From JARIHD01 sp035758825 (lineage in GTDB: Bacteria; Patescibacteriota; Saccharimonadia; Saccharimonadales; UBA4665), in assembly GCA_035758825.1 (NCBI GenBank), contig DASTWA010000008.1:124001-188000 (forward strand): a stretch of 64,000 nucleotides of DNA, read 5' to 3'. Of this stretch, positions 15,931-24,282 are shown one piece after another. The first letter of the stretch is position 1; each line of letters begins with the position of its first letter. The notes under the pieces were generated by a model. That model was given only the letters and a program-made list of their open reading frames with translations, had not been told where the DNA came from and searched no databases. The translations under genes were made by a program, and so were the position numbers.

Positions 15931-15960
15931 ATTGTATACCCTGGAGTTGTGCTTTGTCAG
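15931..15960 (-). promoter_or_regulatory. galU promoter
   Basis: On the minus strand CTGACA (15955-15960), 18 nt, TACAAT (15931-15936), with a leader of about 40 nt. Confidence 0.6.
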
Positions 15961-16008
15961 CTATTCCTTAAGGCAAAATTGAGTATTTCTTGGGTATAAT
16001 TATCACTT

Positions 16009-17106
16009 GTGAAGATTATTTTGGAAGCCAGTGAAGCGCAAAACCCTGAACGGCGGGGAATCGGCGTTCAGATGCGCGGCTGGTACGAAGTAGCGCCGTT
16101 CACCGCCTATCCGAACGTGCAGTTCTTGCTTGTCTCTCACGATAACGAACCTTATGATCCCCTCCCTACTGCGGCACAGAACCTGAAGCGATTGCGCGTC
16201 AGAGCATCCACTAAAGAGGAATACGTCGATAAGCTCTACAATCTGCATGCCAATCTTGTCTTCTTTCCTCACGCCTCACGACAGTACTTCCGGAAGAGCG
16301 TAACCAAATGCGCTGGCATCGATTACGGAATGGAAGATTTATATTGTCGGGATTATATTGCACCACGTCCTATCGAAGACTTCTTTGCCGAGCACACATT
16401 CGCATTCACGCACTATCACGCAATCATTACTGTCTCTAAGACCTCCCGTCGCGATCTCACCTGGCTTTTTCCTGAAGCCAAAGGCAAGCTTAGCATTGTC
16501 TATCCCAGCATTGGCCAATCGCGTTACGATCAGCAATCCCTAAAACGGTCCGCATTGCCAAAACCACTACAGCAATGTCAGTACTTCTTGGTAATTGGTT
16601 ATGAACACAAGAAAAATATTCTGCGCATCGCTCAGGCGTTCAATCAGTTTAAACAAAAAACAGGATCCACAACAAAACTTGTACTGGTAGGCAAACCAGG
16701 ATATGGCAGCCACGAGATAGATGCAACCATTAACAGATTAGCCACATCTAGCGATATCTTACGGCTTGGCTATGTTTCAGATGAACAAAAAGCGGCGATG
16801 TTTACATTCGCCCATGCTGTAGTCGCCTTGCCAATATATGAGGGTTTTGGACTGTCAGCGCTGGAGGGTCTCTATGCCGACAAGGTCGTACTAGTCAGCA
16901 ATAACGGCAGCCTGAAGGAAGTTGTTGGCAATGCTGGCTTTACCGCTGATCCATTCTCGGTATCCGACATCGGAAATAAGCTTGCCTACATTGACCAGCT
17001 TCGCTCCAACCCCCGCGCCAAAGCAATAACCCTACAACGGGCAAAATTTGACCTATCCACCCAAGCCCGCAGGCTCATTGACGTGCTAGTGGCCGCTTCC
17101 AAATAA
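16009..17106 (+). CDS. Glycosyltransferase family 4 (GT-B)
   Basis: 365 aa. N-terminal half with MKIILEASEAQNPERRGIGV, an interdomain region with IITVSKTSRRDL, and a C-terminal donor-binding Rossmann half: YFLVIGYEHKKNILRIAQAF, KLVLVGKPG and PIYEGFGLSALEGLYADKVV, which is the E-x7-E motif of GT4. FTADPFSVSDI follows. No membrane helix; a peripheral cytoplasmic enzyme, probably making cell-surface glycans. The GTG start at 16009 lies 8 nt after TATAAT (15995-16000). Sugar donor and acceptor unknown; UDP- or GDP-sugar is plausible given adjacent galU. Confidence 0.9.
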   Translation: MKIILEASEAQNPERRGIGVQMRGWYEVAPFTAYPNVQFLLVSHDNEPYDPLPTAAQNLKRLRVRASTKEEYVDKLYNLHANLVFFPHASRQYFRKSVTKCAGIDYGMEDLYCRDYIAPRPIEDFFAEHTFAFTHYHAIITVSKTSRRDLTWLFPEAKGKLSIVYPSIGQSRYDQQSLKRSALPKPLQQCQYFLVIGYEHKKNILRIAQAFNQFKQKTGSTTKLVLVGKPGYGSHEIDATINRLATSSDILRLGYVSDEQKAAMFTFAHAVVALPIYEGFGLSALEGLYADKVVLVSNNGSLKEVVGNAGFTADPFSVSDIGNKLAYIDQLRSNPRAKAITLQRAKFDLSTQARRLIDVLVAASK

Positions 17107-17111
17107 ATCCG

Positions 17112-18593
17112 TTACAAACCGAGTTGTTTCTTGATAAGTTCCTGAGCGAGCTGCGGGTTAGCCCGGCCTTGCGAATGCTTCATGACCTGGCCTACCAAAA
17201 AGCCGATGGCCTTCATCTCGCCGTTCTTGACGTCTTCGGCGGCCTTGGCGTTCTCTTCGAGCACCTTGGCCACCACCTTGGCAATCTCGCCTTCGTCAGA
17301 CTCCTGGATCAGGTTGTGCTGCTTGGCAAAGGCTTCGACGTCCTGGACTTGCTCGCTGCCGGTCAAAAGTTTAGTCAAGAGCGTTTTAGCGTTGGAGGAG
17401 CTTAACTTATCGGCCTTGACCAGTTCAAAAGCGGTTCTGTAAGCCACCAGGCGGCCCTGGTTGGTCATCTGGGCGTTCAATTGCTGGCTCCCGTCGCGGC
17501 GGAGTGGGATTTCGAGGTTTACAAACCAATTGGCAAGCGCCTTGGCGAAATCTTTCTGTTCGATTACTTCTTCGATGAGCGCCAAATAGCTTACTTCGGC
17601 AAGTTCGACGTCGGCTTCGAGCAAAGTCTCCATGGCCTGGCGCTCCAGCCCTAATGCCGACAAGCGTCTCCGCCACTCGTCAGGCATAACCGGCATCTCA
17701 CCGCGGACAGCCTCTATGTGGGCATCGTCCAATTCCACTGGCGGAATGTCCGGGTCCGGGAAGTATCGGTAGTCGTGGGCATTCTCTTTGCTGCGCTGCG
17801 AGAAAGTTATCTGCTTGGCATCGTTCCAGCCGCGGGTCTCCTGGGCTACCTCTTCACCCTTCTCAAGCTGTTCGATCTGGCGGTTGATCTCATACTCGGC
17901 AGCCTTTTCGACGCTACGGAAGGAGTTGAGGTTCTTGGTTTCGGTACGGGTGCCGAGCTCACCGCTCTTGCTGACGCTGACGTTTACGTCAAAACGCATA
18001 TTGCCGTAGAACAGGTTGCAGTCCGAAACGTCAGCATAGCGCATGCGGAGGTAGAGCTCGCGGGCGTAGGCCTTGGCCTCGGCCGGAGTGTGCATGTCTG
18101 GCTCAGATACGATCTCGATTAGCGGCGTACCAGCCCGGTTAAGGTCTACAAGGCTGTAGTCACCGCCGTCGGGGTGCGTACTCTTACCGGCATCAGCCTC
18201 AAGGTGGGCCTCATGGATGCCGACCTTAATCTCGTGGCCGTCAACATCGATAGTTACCGCGCCATCGCGGATAATCGGGTGCGTAAACTGCGTAATCTGA
18301 TAGCCGAGCGGCAAATCAGGGTAAAAGTAGTGTTTGCGGTCAAATGCACTATATTTCTGCGGGCTGGTCCCAAGGGCAAATGCGGCCCTCATGCCAAGAT
18401 GCACGGCTTCCTTGTTGAGGACCGGCAATGCGCCTGGCAAACCAAAACAAATATGGCTGACCAGGGTGTTGGGATCAGCGTCACGGGCATCGTTGCCAAC
18501 GCCGGCAAACAGCTTGGTGGCTGTCTTCAGCTGGACGTGGCATTCGATACCGATCGTTGCGGTATAGGCTTCACGTGTCTCTTTACTTACCAT
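17112..18593 (-). CDS. gatB: Asp/Glu-tRNA(Asn/Gln) amidotransferase subunit B
   Basis: 493 aa. tRNA-binding kinase-like subunit of GatCAB, which converts Glu-tRNA(Gln) and Asp-tRNA(Asn) to the amides. Blocks IGIECHVQLKTATKLFAG, GLPGALPVLN, KHYFYPDLPLGYQITQ, DLNRAGTPLIEIVSEPD and SKENAHDYRYFPDPDIPPV are diagnostic. The C-terminal YqeY-like tail ends QGRANPQLAQELIKKQLGL. The start overlaps the preceding 139-aa gene by 11 nt. Last gene of gatC-gatA-X-gatB. Confidence 0.97.
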   Translation of the reverse strand: MVSKETREAYTATIGIECHVQLKTATKLFAGVGNDARDADPNTLVSHICFGLPGALPVLNKEAVHLGMRAAFALGTSPQKYSAFDRKHYFYPDLPLGYQITQFTHPIIRDGAVTIDVDGHEIKVGIHEAHLEADAGKSTHPDGGDYSLVDLNRAGTPLIEIVSEPDMHTPAEAKAYARELYLRMRYADVSDCNLFYGNMRFDVNVSVSKSGELGTRTETKNLNSFRSVEKAAEYEINRQIEQLEKGEEVAQETRGWNDAKQITFSQRSKENAHDYRYFPDPDIPPVELDDAHIEAVRGEMPVMPDEWRRRLSALGLERQAMETLLEADVELAEVSYLALIEEVIEQKDFAKALANWFVNLEIPLRRDGSQQLNAQMTNQGRLVAYRTAFELVKADKLSSSNAKTLLTKLLTGSEQVQDVEAFAKQHNLIQESDEGEIAKVVAKVLEENAKAAEDVKNGEMKAIGFLVGQVMKHSQGRANPQLAQELIKKQLGL

Positions 18594-19002
18594 CTGGGAG
18601 AGCTCCTAGGTCCTTGAGTGCCTGACGGATACCGATCAGGGCCTCCTTAATATCTTTCTCTTTGGCTTTGGATTCGGGGTTGGCTTCGAACTCTTTGCGG
18701 AGTTTGTGGCCGAACCAAACGCCTTCGTTGTCGCTTAATAAGCGTTGTGCCTTGGTCAGACGTTCGCCCATATTCTTGCCGCCAAAACGCTTCTTTTTGA
18801 GGACTTCGTCGAGAATATTGTCGGCATCGATAACGGCTTGCTTCCAGGTTTCCTTCTTGCCAAGCTGTTTTTGCATTTCGCGCCATTTATTCTGGAATTG
18901 CTCCACCTTGAGTGGCCGGGGCTGGCGGCGACGGATGATAATAACTACGATGGCGGCGACAACCACCACGGCAGCCATTGATGCGATAATCGTTAGGTTC
19001 AT
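18583..19002 (-). CDS. Membrane-anchored protein encoded between gatA and gatB
   Basis: 139 aa, not recognised. Residues ~3-26 form a membrane helix (IIASMAAVVVVAAIVVIIIRRR); the rest is charged and helical, with KVEQFQNKWREMQKQLGKKE, IDADNILDEVLKKKRF and RLTKAQRLLSDNEGVWFGHK, followed by KEFEANP. It overlaps gatA by 4 nt (ATGA) and gatB by 11 nt, so all are translated together. The cytoplasmic helical domain could dock GatCAB at the membrane or be an unrelated housekeeping passenger; sequence alone does not decide. Confidence 0.85.
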   Translation of the reverse strand: MNLTIIASMAAVVVVAAIVVIIIRRRQPRPLKVEQFQNKWREMQKQLGKKETWKQAVIDADNILDEVLKKKRFGGKNMGERLTKAQRLLSDNEGVWFGHKLRKEFEANPESKAKEKDIKEALIGIRQALKDLGALPDGK

Positions 19003-20420
19003 AGGATCTCCTCCACACCCTTAGCCAAGCCAAACAAGGCGCGGTCGGCACGCTGTGGCGCCATAATCTGTAAACCAACTGGGAGGCCGTCACTGAGGCC
19101 GGCAGGCACGACAATTGCCGGAACGCCAACCAGGCTGGCGCCGACAGTCATGACGTCTGCCAAATACATCTGAAGCGGGTCATTGGCGTTCTGGCCGATC
19201 TTGAAGGCTGGTGTCGGTGCAGTCGGGCCAACCATAAAGTCGACCTGCTTGAAGGCTTCGTTGAACTCGTTAATCAGCTTGGTGCGGACGGTCTGGGCTT
19301 TGCGGTAATAGGCATCGTAATAGCCGCTGCTGAGCACAAAGGTACCGATCATGATACGGCGCTTGGCTTCACTGCCAAAACCGATTCCACGGCTCTTGGT
19401 GTAGCTCTCATCAAGATCCTTGGCGTCCTTGTAGCTGAACTCATAACGCTGGCCATCATGACGGCTCAGGTTACTGCTTAATTCGGCCGGGGCGACAATG
19501 TAGTAAACAGCCAGCGCCAGGGGCACCGACGGCAAGCTGACCTCTACGATTTCGGCGCCTGCGTCGCGCATTTTGTCAACGGCGGCCTGGATCTGGGCTT
19601 TCACGCCAGGGTCAAGGCCCTCGCCCATGTATTCTTTGACGACGCCGACTTTCTTGCCCTGGAGGCTGGTGTCGAGGTTGTCGGCATAACCGTCTTTGTC
19701 ACGTTCGATGGTAGTGCCGTCCAAAGCGTCTGGACCGGCAAAAACATCAAATACCAAGGCGGCATCATCAACGGTCCGGGTCAGCGGTCCCATAACGTCG
19801 GTGCTGCTGGCCATCGCCACCACACCGCTGCGCGAAGTCAGGCCGTAGGTTGGCTTGTAGCCGACACAGCCAGTAAAACTGGCGGGCTGACGGATAGAGC
19901 CGCCAGTGTCGGAACCGAGCGCAAATGGCGCAAGCTCCAGGACGACAGCCGCCGCCGAACCGCCTGATGATCCACCAGGCACGCGCTCCGGGTCGACCGG
20001 GTTTTTGGTGACACCAAAGTCACTGTTCTCGGTGCTGGCACCGTGGGCAAAGGCATCGAGGTTCGCTTTGGCAACACAAATGGCGCCTTCTTCTTCGAGG
20101 CGGTTGATAACCGTAGACTGGTACGGCGCGACAAATCCCTTGAGCATATTGCTGGCGGCGGTCGTTTCGGCGCCGAATACCAGGTAGTTATCCTTGGCAA
20201 TGAACGGGACGCCAGCTAACCGGCCGGCTTTCTGGCCGTTCTTGACGGCCGCATCAATGCTGGCAGCGCGCTCCCGGGCGCGCTCGGCAGTGGTAGCGAT
20301 GATGGCGTTATATTCTTTTTTCTCTTCGATAGCGCGCAGCGACTTTTCTACCATGTCGGCAGCCGAGAGTTCACCCGACTGTACTTTGGCGGCGATATCA
20401 GCGATTGGTAGCCAACTCAT
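18999..20420 (-). CDS. gatA: Asp/Glu-tRNA(Asn/Gln) amidotransferase subunit A
   Basis: 473 aa. Glutaminase subunit that feeds ammonia to GatB. Amidase signature present: GVPFIAKDNYLV (catalytic Lys), PGGSSGGSAAAVVL (cis-Ser) and GSDTGGSIRQPASFTG (nucleophile Ser). KPTYGLTSRSGVVAMASSTD and GPTAPTPAFKIG also fit. The ATG lies at the gatC stop (1-nt overlap), so the genes are coupled. Confidence 0.97.
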   Translation of the reverse strand: MSWLPIADIAAKVQSGELSAADMVEKSLRAIEEKKEYNAIIATTAERARERAASIDAAVKNGQKAGRLAGVPFIAKDNYLVFGAETTAASNMLKGFVAPYQSTVINRLEEEGAICVAKANLDAFAHGASTENSDFGVTKNPVDPERVPGGSSGGSAAAVVLELAPFALGSDTGGSIRQPASFTGCVGYKPTYGLTSRSGVVAMASSTDVMGPLTRTVDDAALVFDVFAGPDALDGTTIERDKDGYADNLDTSLQGKKVGVVKEYMGEGLDPGVKAQIQAAVDKMRDAGAEIVEVSLPSVPLALAVYYIVAPAELSSNLSRHDGQRYEFSYKDAKDLDESYTKSRGIGFGSEAKRRIMIGTFVLSSGYYDAYYRKAQTVRTKLINEFNEAFKQVDFMVGPTAPTPAFKIGQNANDPLQMYLADVMTVGASLVGVPAIVVPAGLSDGLPVGLQIMAPQRADRALFGLAKGVEEIL

Positions 20421-20713
20421 TATCCAATCATCCTGTTTACTTTGATCTGGCCATCCTGTGTCTTTGGCGCCAGACGCAAGAGGTCGGCCGGACTCACGCC
20501 ATAGTCGATTACCTCGTCGCTGCGAGTGACATTCTTGAGGCCAGTCACCTGTGACGTGGGCTCCAAGCCTGCAACATCTGCGTCGTCCAGCTGGGCGACG
20601 TAGTCCAAAATAGCACTCATTTCTTTTCTGTAGGCCTCGACTTCGTCGTCGGTCAAATCCAAACGTGCAAGCCGGGCTAACTTTAATACATCTTCCCGAG
20701 TAAGTTCTGTCAT
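20420..20713 (-). CDS. gatC: Asp/Glu-tRNA(Asn/Gln) amidotransferase subunit C
   Basis: 97 aa, the usual size for the GatC belt subunit that wraps GatA and GatB. LTREDVLKLARLARLDLTDD, LDYVAQLDDADVAGLEPTS and DEVIDYGVSPADLLRLAPKT are typical. TATAAT (20723-20728) and AAGG precede the ATG by 9 and ~6 nt, making this the head of the gat operon. GatCAB supplies Gln-tRNA by transamidation; tRNA-Gln lies at 62205 in the same window. Confidence 0.95.
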   Translation of the reverse strand: MTELTREDVLKLARLARLDLTDDEVEAYRKEMSAILDYVAQLDDADVAGLEPTSQVTGLKNVTRSDEVIDYGVSPADLLRLAPKTQDGQIKVNRMIG

Positions 20714-20770
20714 ATTTACCTTATTATAACAAAGCTTGGCAGCTTTTTTATCTTTAAACTAACCTATCTT

Positions 20771-21283
20771 TTACGAAAAATTCATGGCACCGTACCGGTC
20801 TTGGTCGTCGCCGACAAGAGCAACGTGCGACATGCCCACGGTAAGCAGGTCCTCAGCCGATGGAGTAAGGAACTCGCCGCTTTCTGTTACGCCGCCAATG
20901 GTAAATTGGAGTTCGCCGGGACCAACACGCATACCATGCCCGCGGTTGATTCCGACCGAGCTTTCTACCCAGCCAAAGTCTTCGGGTGCCGCCACGCGGC
21001 CAACGGCCAAACGGTCACCAATAGCAAAAGCGATTGCCGGATCAACATTCGGTTGGCTCAGTATCCGTTCAAGCGAACCGGGCCGGATGGCAATGATGCC
21101 CAGTTTTTGCCAGGATCGGCGGTTCCAGTTGCTGGCTTCGGCATTGCCGGTGAAAGGCTCACTGAGCGCCACTGAGCTAACCTCTTGTCTGGTCGGACGC
21201 CACAAAGCCTGCCGGTAATGCGGGTGCGATGAACCAGTGGCCATTTGCCACACCCGCCTCTCTATACCGTCAAACTTTCCCAT
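20771..21283 (-). CDS. Hypothetical protein
   Basis: 170 aa, not recognised. No membrane helix or signal peptide is visible. The sequence has SLERILSQPNVDPAIAFAIG, a Gly-rich VGINRGHGMRVGPGELQFTI and a terminal VALVGDDQDRYGAMNFS, suggesting a soluble alpha/beta protein. AGGAGG lies 11 nt before the ATG. It sits between uvrB and gatC on the same strand with 56-57 nt on each side, so cotranscription is uncertain. Confidence 0.6.
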   Translation of the reverse strand: MGKFDGIERRVWQMATGSSHPHYRQALWRPTRQEVSSVALSEPFTGNAEASNWNRRSWQKLGIIAIRPGSLERILSQPNVDPAIAFAIGDRLAVGRVAAPEDFGWVESSVGINRGHGMRVGPGELQFTIGGVTESGEFLTPSAEDLLTVGMSHVALVGDDQDRYGAMNFS

Positions 21284-21339
21284 GACGCCGCTGCGCCTCC
21301 TTTAGTCGGTTAGCCTTATTTTTGATACCAGGAATGATA

Positions 21340-23304
21340 TCACACTTTGGATTTAATATCGTTTATGATGTCGCGCAGCTCGGCTGCTTGTTCAAATTGC
21401 AGGTTGGCCGCTGCCAGATCCATCTGTGCAGTCAGGTCTTTAATAAGAGTCCCGTATTCGTCTTTCGGAATCTTCTTAAGGTCGAGTTTGGCTTTCTTGG
21501 CCTCTTCGGGCAGGTCCGGACGCATCCCCTTCTCGATAGCTTTGCTAACGCCGGTTGGCGTAATGCCGTGCTCGGTGTTGTAGTCTTCCTGGATCTTGCG
21601 GCGGCGTTCGGTCTCGTCGATGGTCCGCTTCATACTATTAGTAATGCGGTCGGCATACATAATAACCCTCCCCTCGACATGGCGGGCGGCACGGCCGACA
21701 GTCTGGATAAGGGCCTGTTCGCTGCGCAGGAAGCCCTCTTTGTCGGCATCCAGGATGGCAACCAGGCTTACCTCCGGTAAGTCCAGGCCTTCGCGCAGCA
21801 GGTTAATGCCGACTAGGACGTCATAAACACCGAGGCGCAGGTCGCGTAGGATGTCGCTGCGGTCAAGTGTGTCCACGTCGCTGTGCAAGTAGGCGACCTT
21901 TATATTCAGCTCAGTCAGGTATTCGGTCAGGTCTTCTGACATGCGCTTAGTCAGCGTCGTAACCAGCACACGCTGACGCTTCTCTATCGTCTTGCGGATT
22001 TCTTCGATCAGATTGTCTATTTGGCCTTCGATCGGGCGGATTTCGATGACCGGGTCGAGCAAACCGGTTGGACGGATAACCTGCTGTGCCGGTTCGGGGC
22101 TGCGGCTAAGTTCGTACTCGGCCGGCGTGGCGCTCACATAAACCGCCTGGTTTACATGGCGTTCAAACTCGGTAAAGGTCAGCGGGCGGTTATCCAGGGC
22201 ACTGGGCAGCCGGAAACCATATTCGACCAGTGACTCCTTGCGCGCGCGGTCGCCGTTATACATCGCCCTTACCTGGGGGATGGTCATGTGCGACTCGTCG
22301 ATGAGCAGCAGGTAGTCATCCGGGTAGTAGTCAAGGAGCGTGGCCGGCTGCTCGCCTGGTTCGCGGTTGGTCAGATAGCGGCTGTAGTTTTCGATACCCT
22401 TCACAAAGCCGGTCTCTTCCAGCATTTCAAGGTCAAAACGGGTGCGCTGCTCCAGGCGTTGGGCTTCGAGCAGCTTGCCTTCGCGCTTAAACTGCGCCAG
22501 GCGCTGCTCCAGTTCATGCTCGATCTTGCCAAGGGCGACCTTAAGCTTGTCGTAAGGGGTAACGTAGTGTGACCCCGGGAAGATCTGGATTTTGTCGGGC
22601 TTGCCGATGATTTCGCCGGTCAGCGGATCGATTTTGGTTATACGTTCAACTTCGTCGCCAAAGAATTCCACCCGGTAAGCAACCTCCTCACCAGCCGGAA
22701 AAATATCGACGACATCGCCGCGTACACGGAAGGTGCTGCGGTGGAAGTCGACATCATTGCGCTGGTACTGGATATCGGTCAGGTGGCGCATAAATTTATC
22801 GCGCTTGCGGACCTCGCCGACTTTGACCGTAATACTTAGGCCGTCATAGTCCTCTACCGAACCAATGCCGTATATGCAGCTCACGCTGGCCACGATGATC
22901 ACGTCTTTGCGCGTCAGCAGCGAATCTGTCGCAGCGTGACGCAAACGGTCGATTTCTTCGTTGATCTGGCTGTCTTTCTCGATGTATGTATCGGACCGCG
23001 GGATATAGGCCTCTGGCTGGTAGTAGTCAAAGTAACTCACAAAATAGTGGACGGCGTTGTCCGGAAAGAAGTTCTTGAATTCGGTGTACAGCTGGGCGGC
23101 CAGGGTTTTGTTGTGGCTCAAAACCAACGTCGGCTTTTGGACGTTCTGAATAAGATTCGCCATGGTAAAGGTCTTACCCGACCCAGTCACGCCAAGCAGC
23201 GTCTGGTCGCGCAAACCGTCTTTAAGACCCTGCGTCAGCTTTGTAATCGCTGACGGCTGGTCTCCCATTGGTTGATAATCGCTCTTTAGATTAAAGCCTG
23301 CCAT
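21340..23304 (-). CDS. uvrB: UvrABC system protein B
   Basis: 654 aa. Damage-verifying helicase of nucleotide excision repair. Motif I LLGVTGSGKTFTMANLI (~36-52), the damage-wedge hairpin YFDYYQPEAYIPRSDTYIEK (~90-110), DESH as Walker B (LLIDESHMTIPQ), QTVGRAARHVEGRVIMYAD as motif VI and a C-terminal UVR domain (AANLQFEQAAELRDIINDIK) are complete. The start is an ATG 6 nt after extended -10 TACAAT (23311-23316), so a leaderless mRNA is predicted. uvrA and uvrC are not in the window. Confidence 0.98.
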   Translation of the reverse strand: MAGFNLKSDYQPMGDQPSAITKLTQGLKDGLRDQTLLGVTGSGKTFTMANLIQNVQKPTLVLSHNKTLAAQLYTEFKNFFPDNAVHYFVSYFDYYQPEAYIPRSDTYIEKDSQINEEIDRLRHAATDSLLTRKDVIIVASVSCIYGIGSVEDYDGLSITVKVGEVRKRDKFMRHLTDIQYQRNDVDFHRSTFRVRGDVVDIFPAGEEVAYRVEFFGDEVERITKIDPLTGEIIGKPDKIQIFPGSHYVTPYDKLKVALGKIEHELEQRLAQFKREGKLLEAQRLEQRTRFDLEMLEETGFVKGIENYSRYLTNREPGEQPATLLDYYPDDYLLLIDESHMTIPQVRAMYNGDRARKESLVEYGFRLPSALDNRPLTFTEFERHVNQAVYVSATPAEYELSRSPEPAQQVIRPTGLLDPVIEIRPIEGQIDNLIEEIRKTIEKRQRVLVTTLTKRMSEDLTEYLTELNIKVAYLHSDVDTLDRSDILRDLRLGVYDVLVGINLLREGLDLPEVSLVAILDADKEGFLRSEQALIQTVGRAARHVEGRVIMYADRITNSMKRTIDETERRRKIQEDYNTEHGITPTGVSKAIEKGMRPDLPEEAKKAKLDLKKIPKDEYGTLIKDLTAQMDLAAANLQFEQAAELRDIINDIKSKV

Positions 23305-23324
23305 CTCACCATTGTATCAGAGGT

Positions 23325-23588
23325 CTAGTATGGATTGGTGACTTTTTCATTGGGGTTGGTAAAGCGTGCGCCTTCGGGTGTCACACAGACAGAAGGATAG
23401 CTGTCTTGGATGGGATTCCCGGCTTGGGCGCAAGTCTCGTAACTGTCAATTGCAGACTCCTGGTTACCCGGCTTAAGCCAGGCGAACCAAACCATCGCCG
23501 CCAGTCCAATGACCGCCAGAATAATCAGGACAATTTCGGTAAGGGCAAGTTCTTTTTTCTCCTTCTCGTTCATTTCTTCCCCGCCCAT
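23325..23588 (-). CDS. Small membrane protein with an extracytoplasmic cysteine motif
   Basis: 87 aa. Charged start (MGGEEMNEKEKKE), a membrane helix (~17-40, EIVLIILAVIGLAAMVWFAW), then DSYETCAQAGNPIQDSYP and CVTPEGARFTN. The C-x-x-AGNP-(x)4-SYP-x-x-C-x-TP-x-G pattern recurs in small exported proteins of Patescibacteria and archaea (from memory); the two cysteines probably form a disulfide outside the cell. GGAGG lies 5 nt before the ATG. Follows the LOG gene by 12 nt, likely the same transcript. Confidence 0.75.
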   Translation of the reverse strand: MGGEEMNEKEKKELALTEIVLIILAVIGLAAMVWFAWLKPGNQESAIDSYETCAQAGNPIQDSYPSVCVTPEGARFTNPNEKVTNPY

Positions 23589-23600
23589 TTGAGCCTCCTA

Positions 23601-24254
23601 TTATCCGGCCCTGGGAGGAGGCGATTGCATAAGGTCGCGCCTCAAGTACCAGTGCTCATCACGTTTAAGCTGCTCATGAATGTCCTTGTACTTCTCGTCG
23701 AGCAAGGATACCATCCGGTCTATAAGCTTTACAGGGTCATCATCGTAGATGACAAGATCGTCGTCAGGCGCTTGGAGCGTTTTCATGAGCTGAGGAATGA
23801 GGTCTGCCGTCCCACCGCTCCCAAGCAAAATGCCGCATGGCTTATGCGCCTCCAGAGCGGAAGTAAACTCATGCAGGCTGCCGAAGCGCCCGCCAACTGT
23901 AATAACCGCATCACTGGATTGGACGAGGTAGAGATCGCGGCCGACGTAATTCATGCCCGTAAAGTTAATAAAATCAAATACGTCATGCGGCAAGCGATAT
24001 TTACGCACATGCTCCCTTAGGGATGACGCCGGCGAGAAACCGACGCTGGTACCACCCTTCTCTTTGGCTCCAAAGGCTGCAAAATAAGGCAAACCCACCG
24101 TAGCGCCTGTCGTCAGGATGTGGCCGGTTTTGGCAATCGCCCGGCCCAGCGCCATCGCCTTGTCGCGAGAAGCAATGACCGTTTCGCCAGCCGCTGCGCC
24201 CGAGACGCATATTGAGTATCGTAAATGTTTGAGTTCTTCTAAATCTGGTGCCAT
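23601..24254 (-). CDS. LOG-family (SLOG/Rossmann) nucleotide-binding protein
   Basis: 217 aa. ICVSGAAAGET, LTTGATVGLPYFAAFGAKEK and VITVGGRFGSLHEFTSALEA match the Rossmann-like fold of the LOG/TIGR00725 group; the usual PGG-x-GT-x-x-E is here VGGRFGSLHE. LOG enzymes cleave cytokinin-type nucleotide 5'-monophosphates and related proteins bind nucleotides; the exact activity here is unknown. The gene starts 11 nt after TATACT (24266-24271). Its partners are a small membrane protein downstream and a 411-aa unknown upstream. Confidence 0.75.
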   Translation of the reverse strand: MAPDLEELKHLRYSICVSGAAAGETVIASRDKAMALGRAIAKTGHILTTGATVGLPYFAAFGAKEKGGTSVGFSPASSLREHVRKYRLPHDVFDFINFTGMNYVGRDLYLVQSSDAVITVGGRFGSLHEFTSALEAHKPCGILLGSGGTADLIPQLMKTLQAPDDDLVIYDDDPVKLIDRMVSLLDEKYKDIHEQLKRDEHWYLRRDLMQSPPPRAG

Positions 24255-24282
24255 ATCTGGTGCTTAGTATACCTGTTTTTTG

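Noticed and set aside
20731..20750. AAAGCT-TGGC-AGCTTT hairpin with T tract upstream of gatC
   Set aside because: Short stem, and on the plus strand there is no gene to terminate; on the minus strand no T tract follows.
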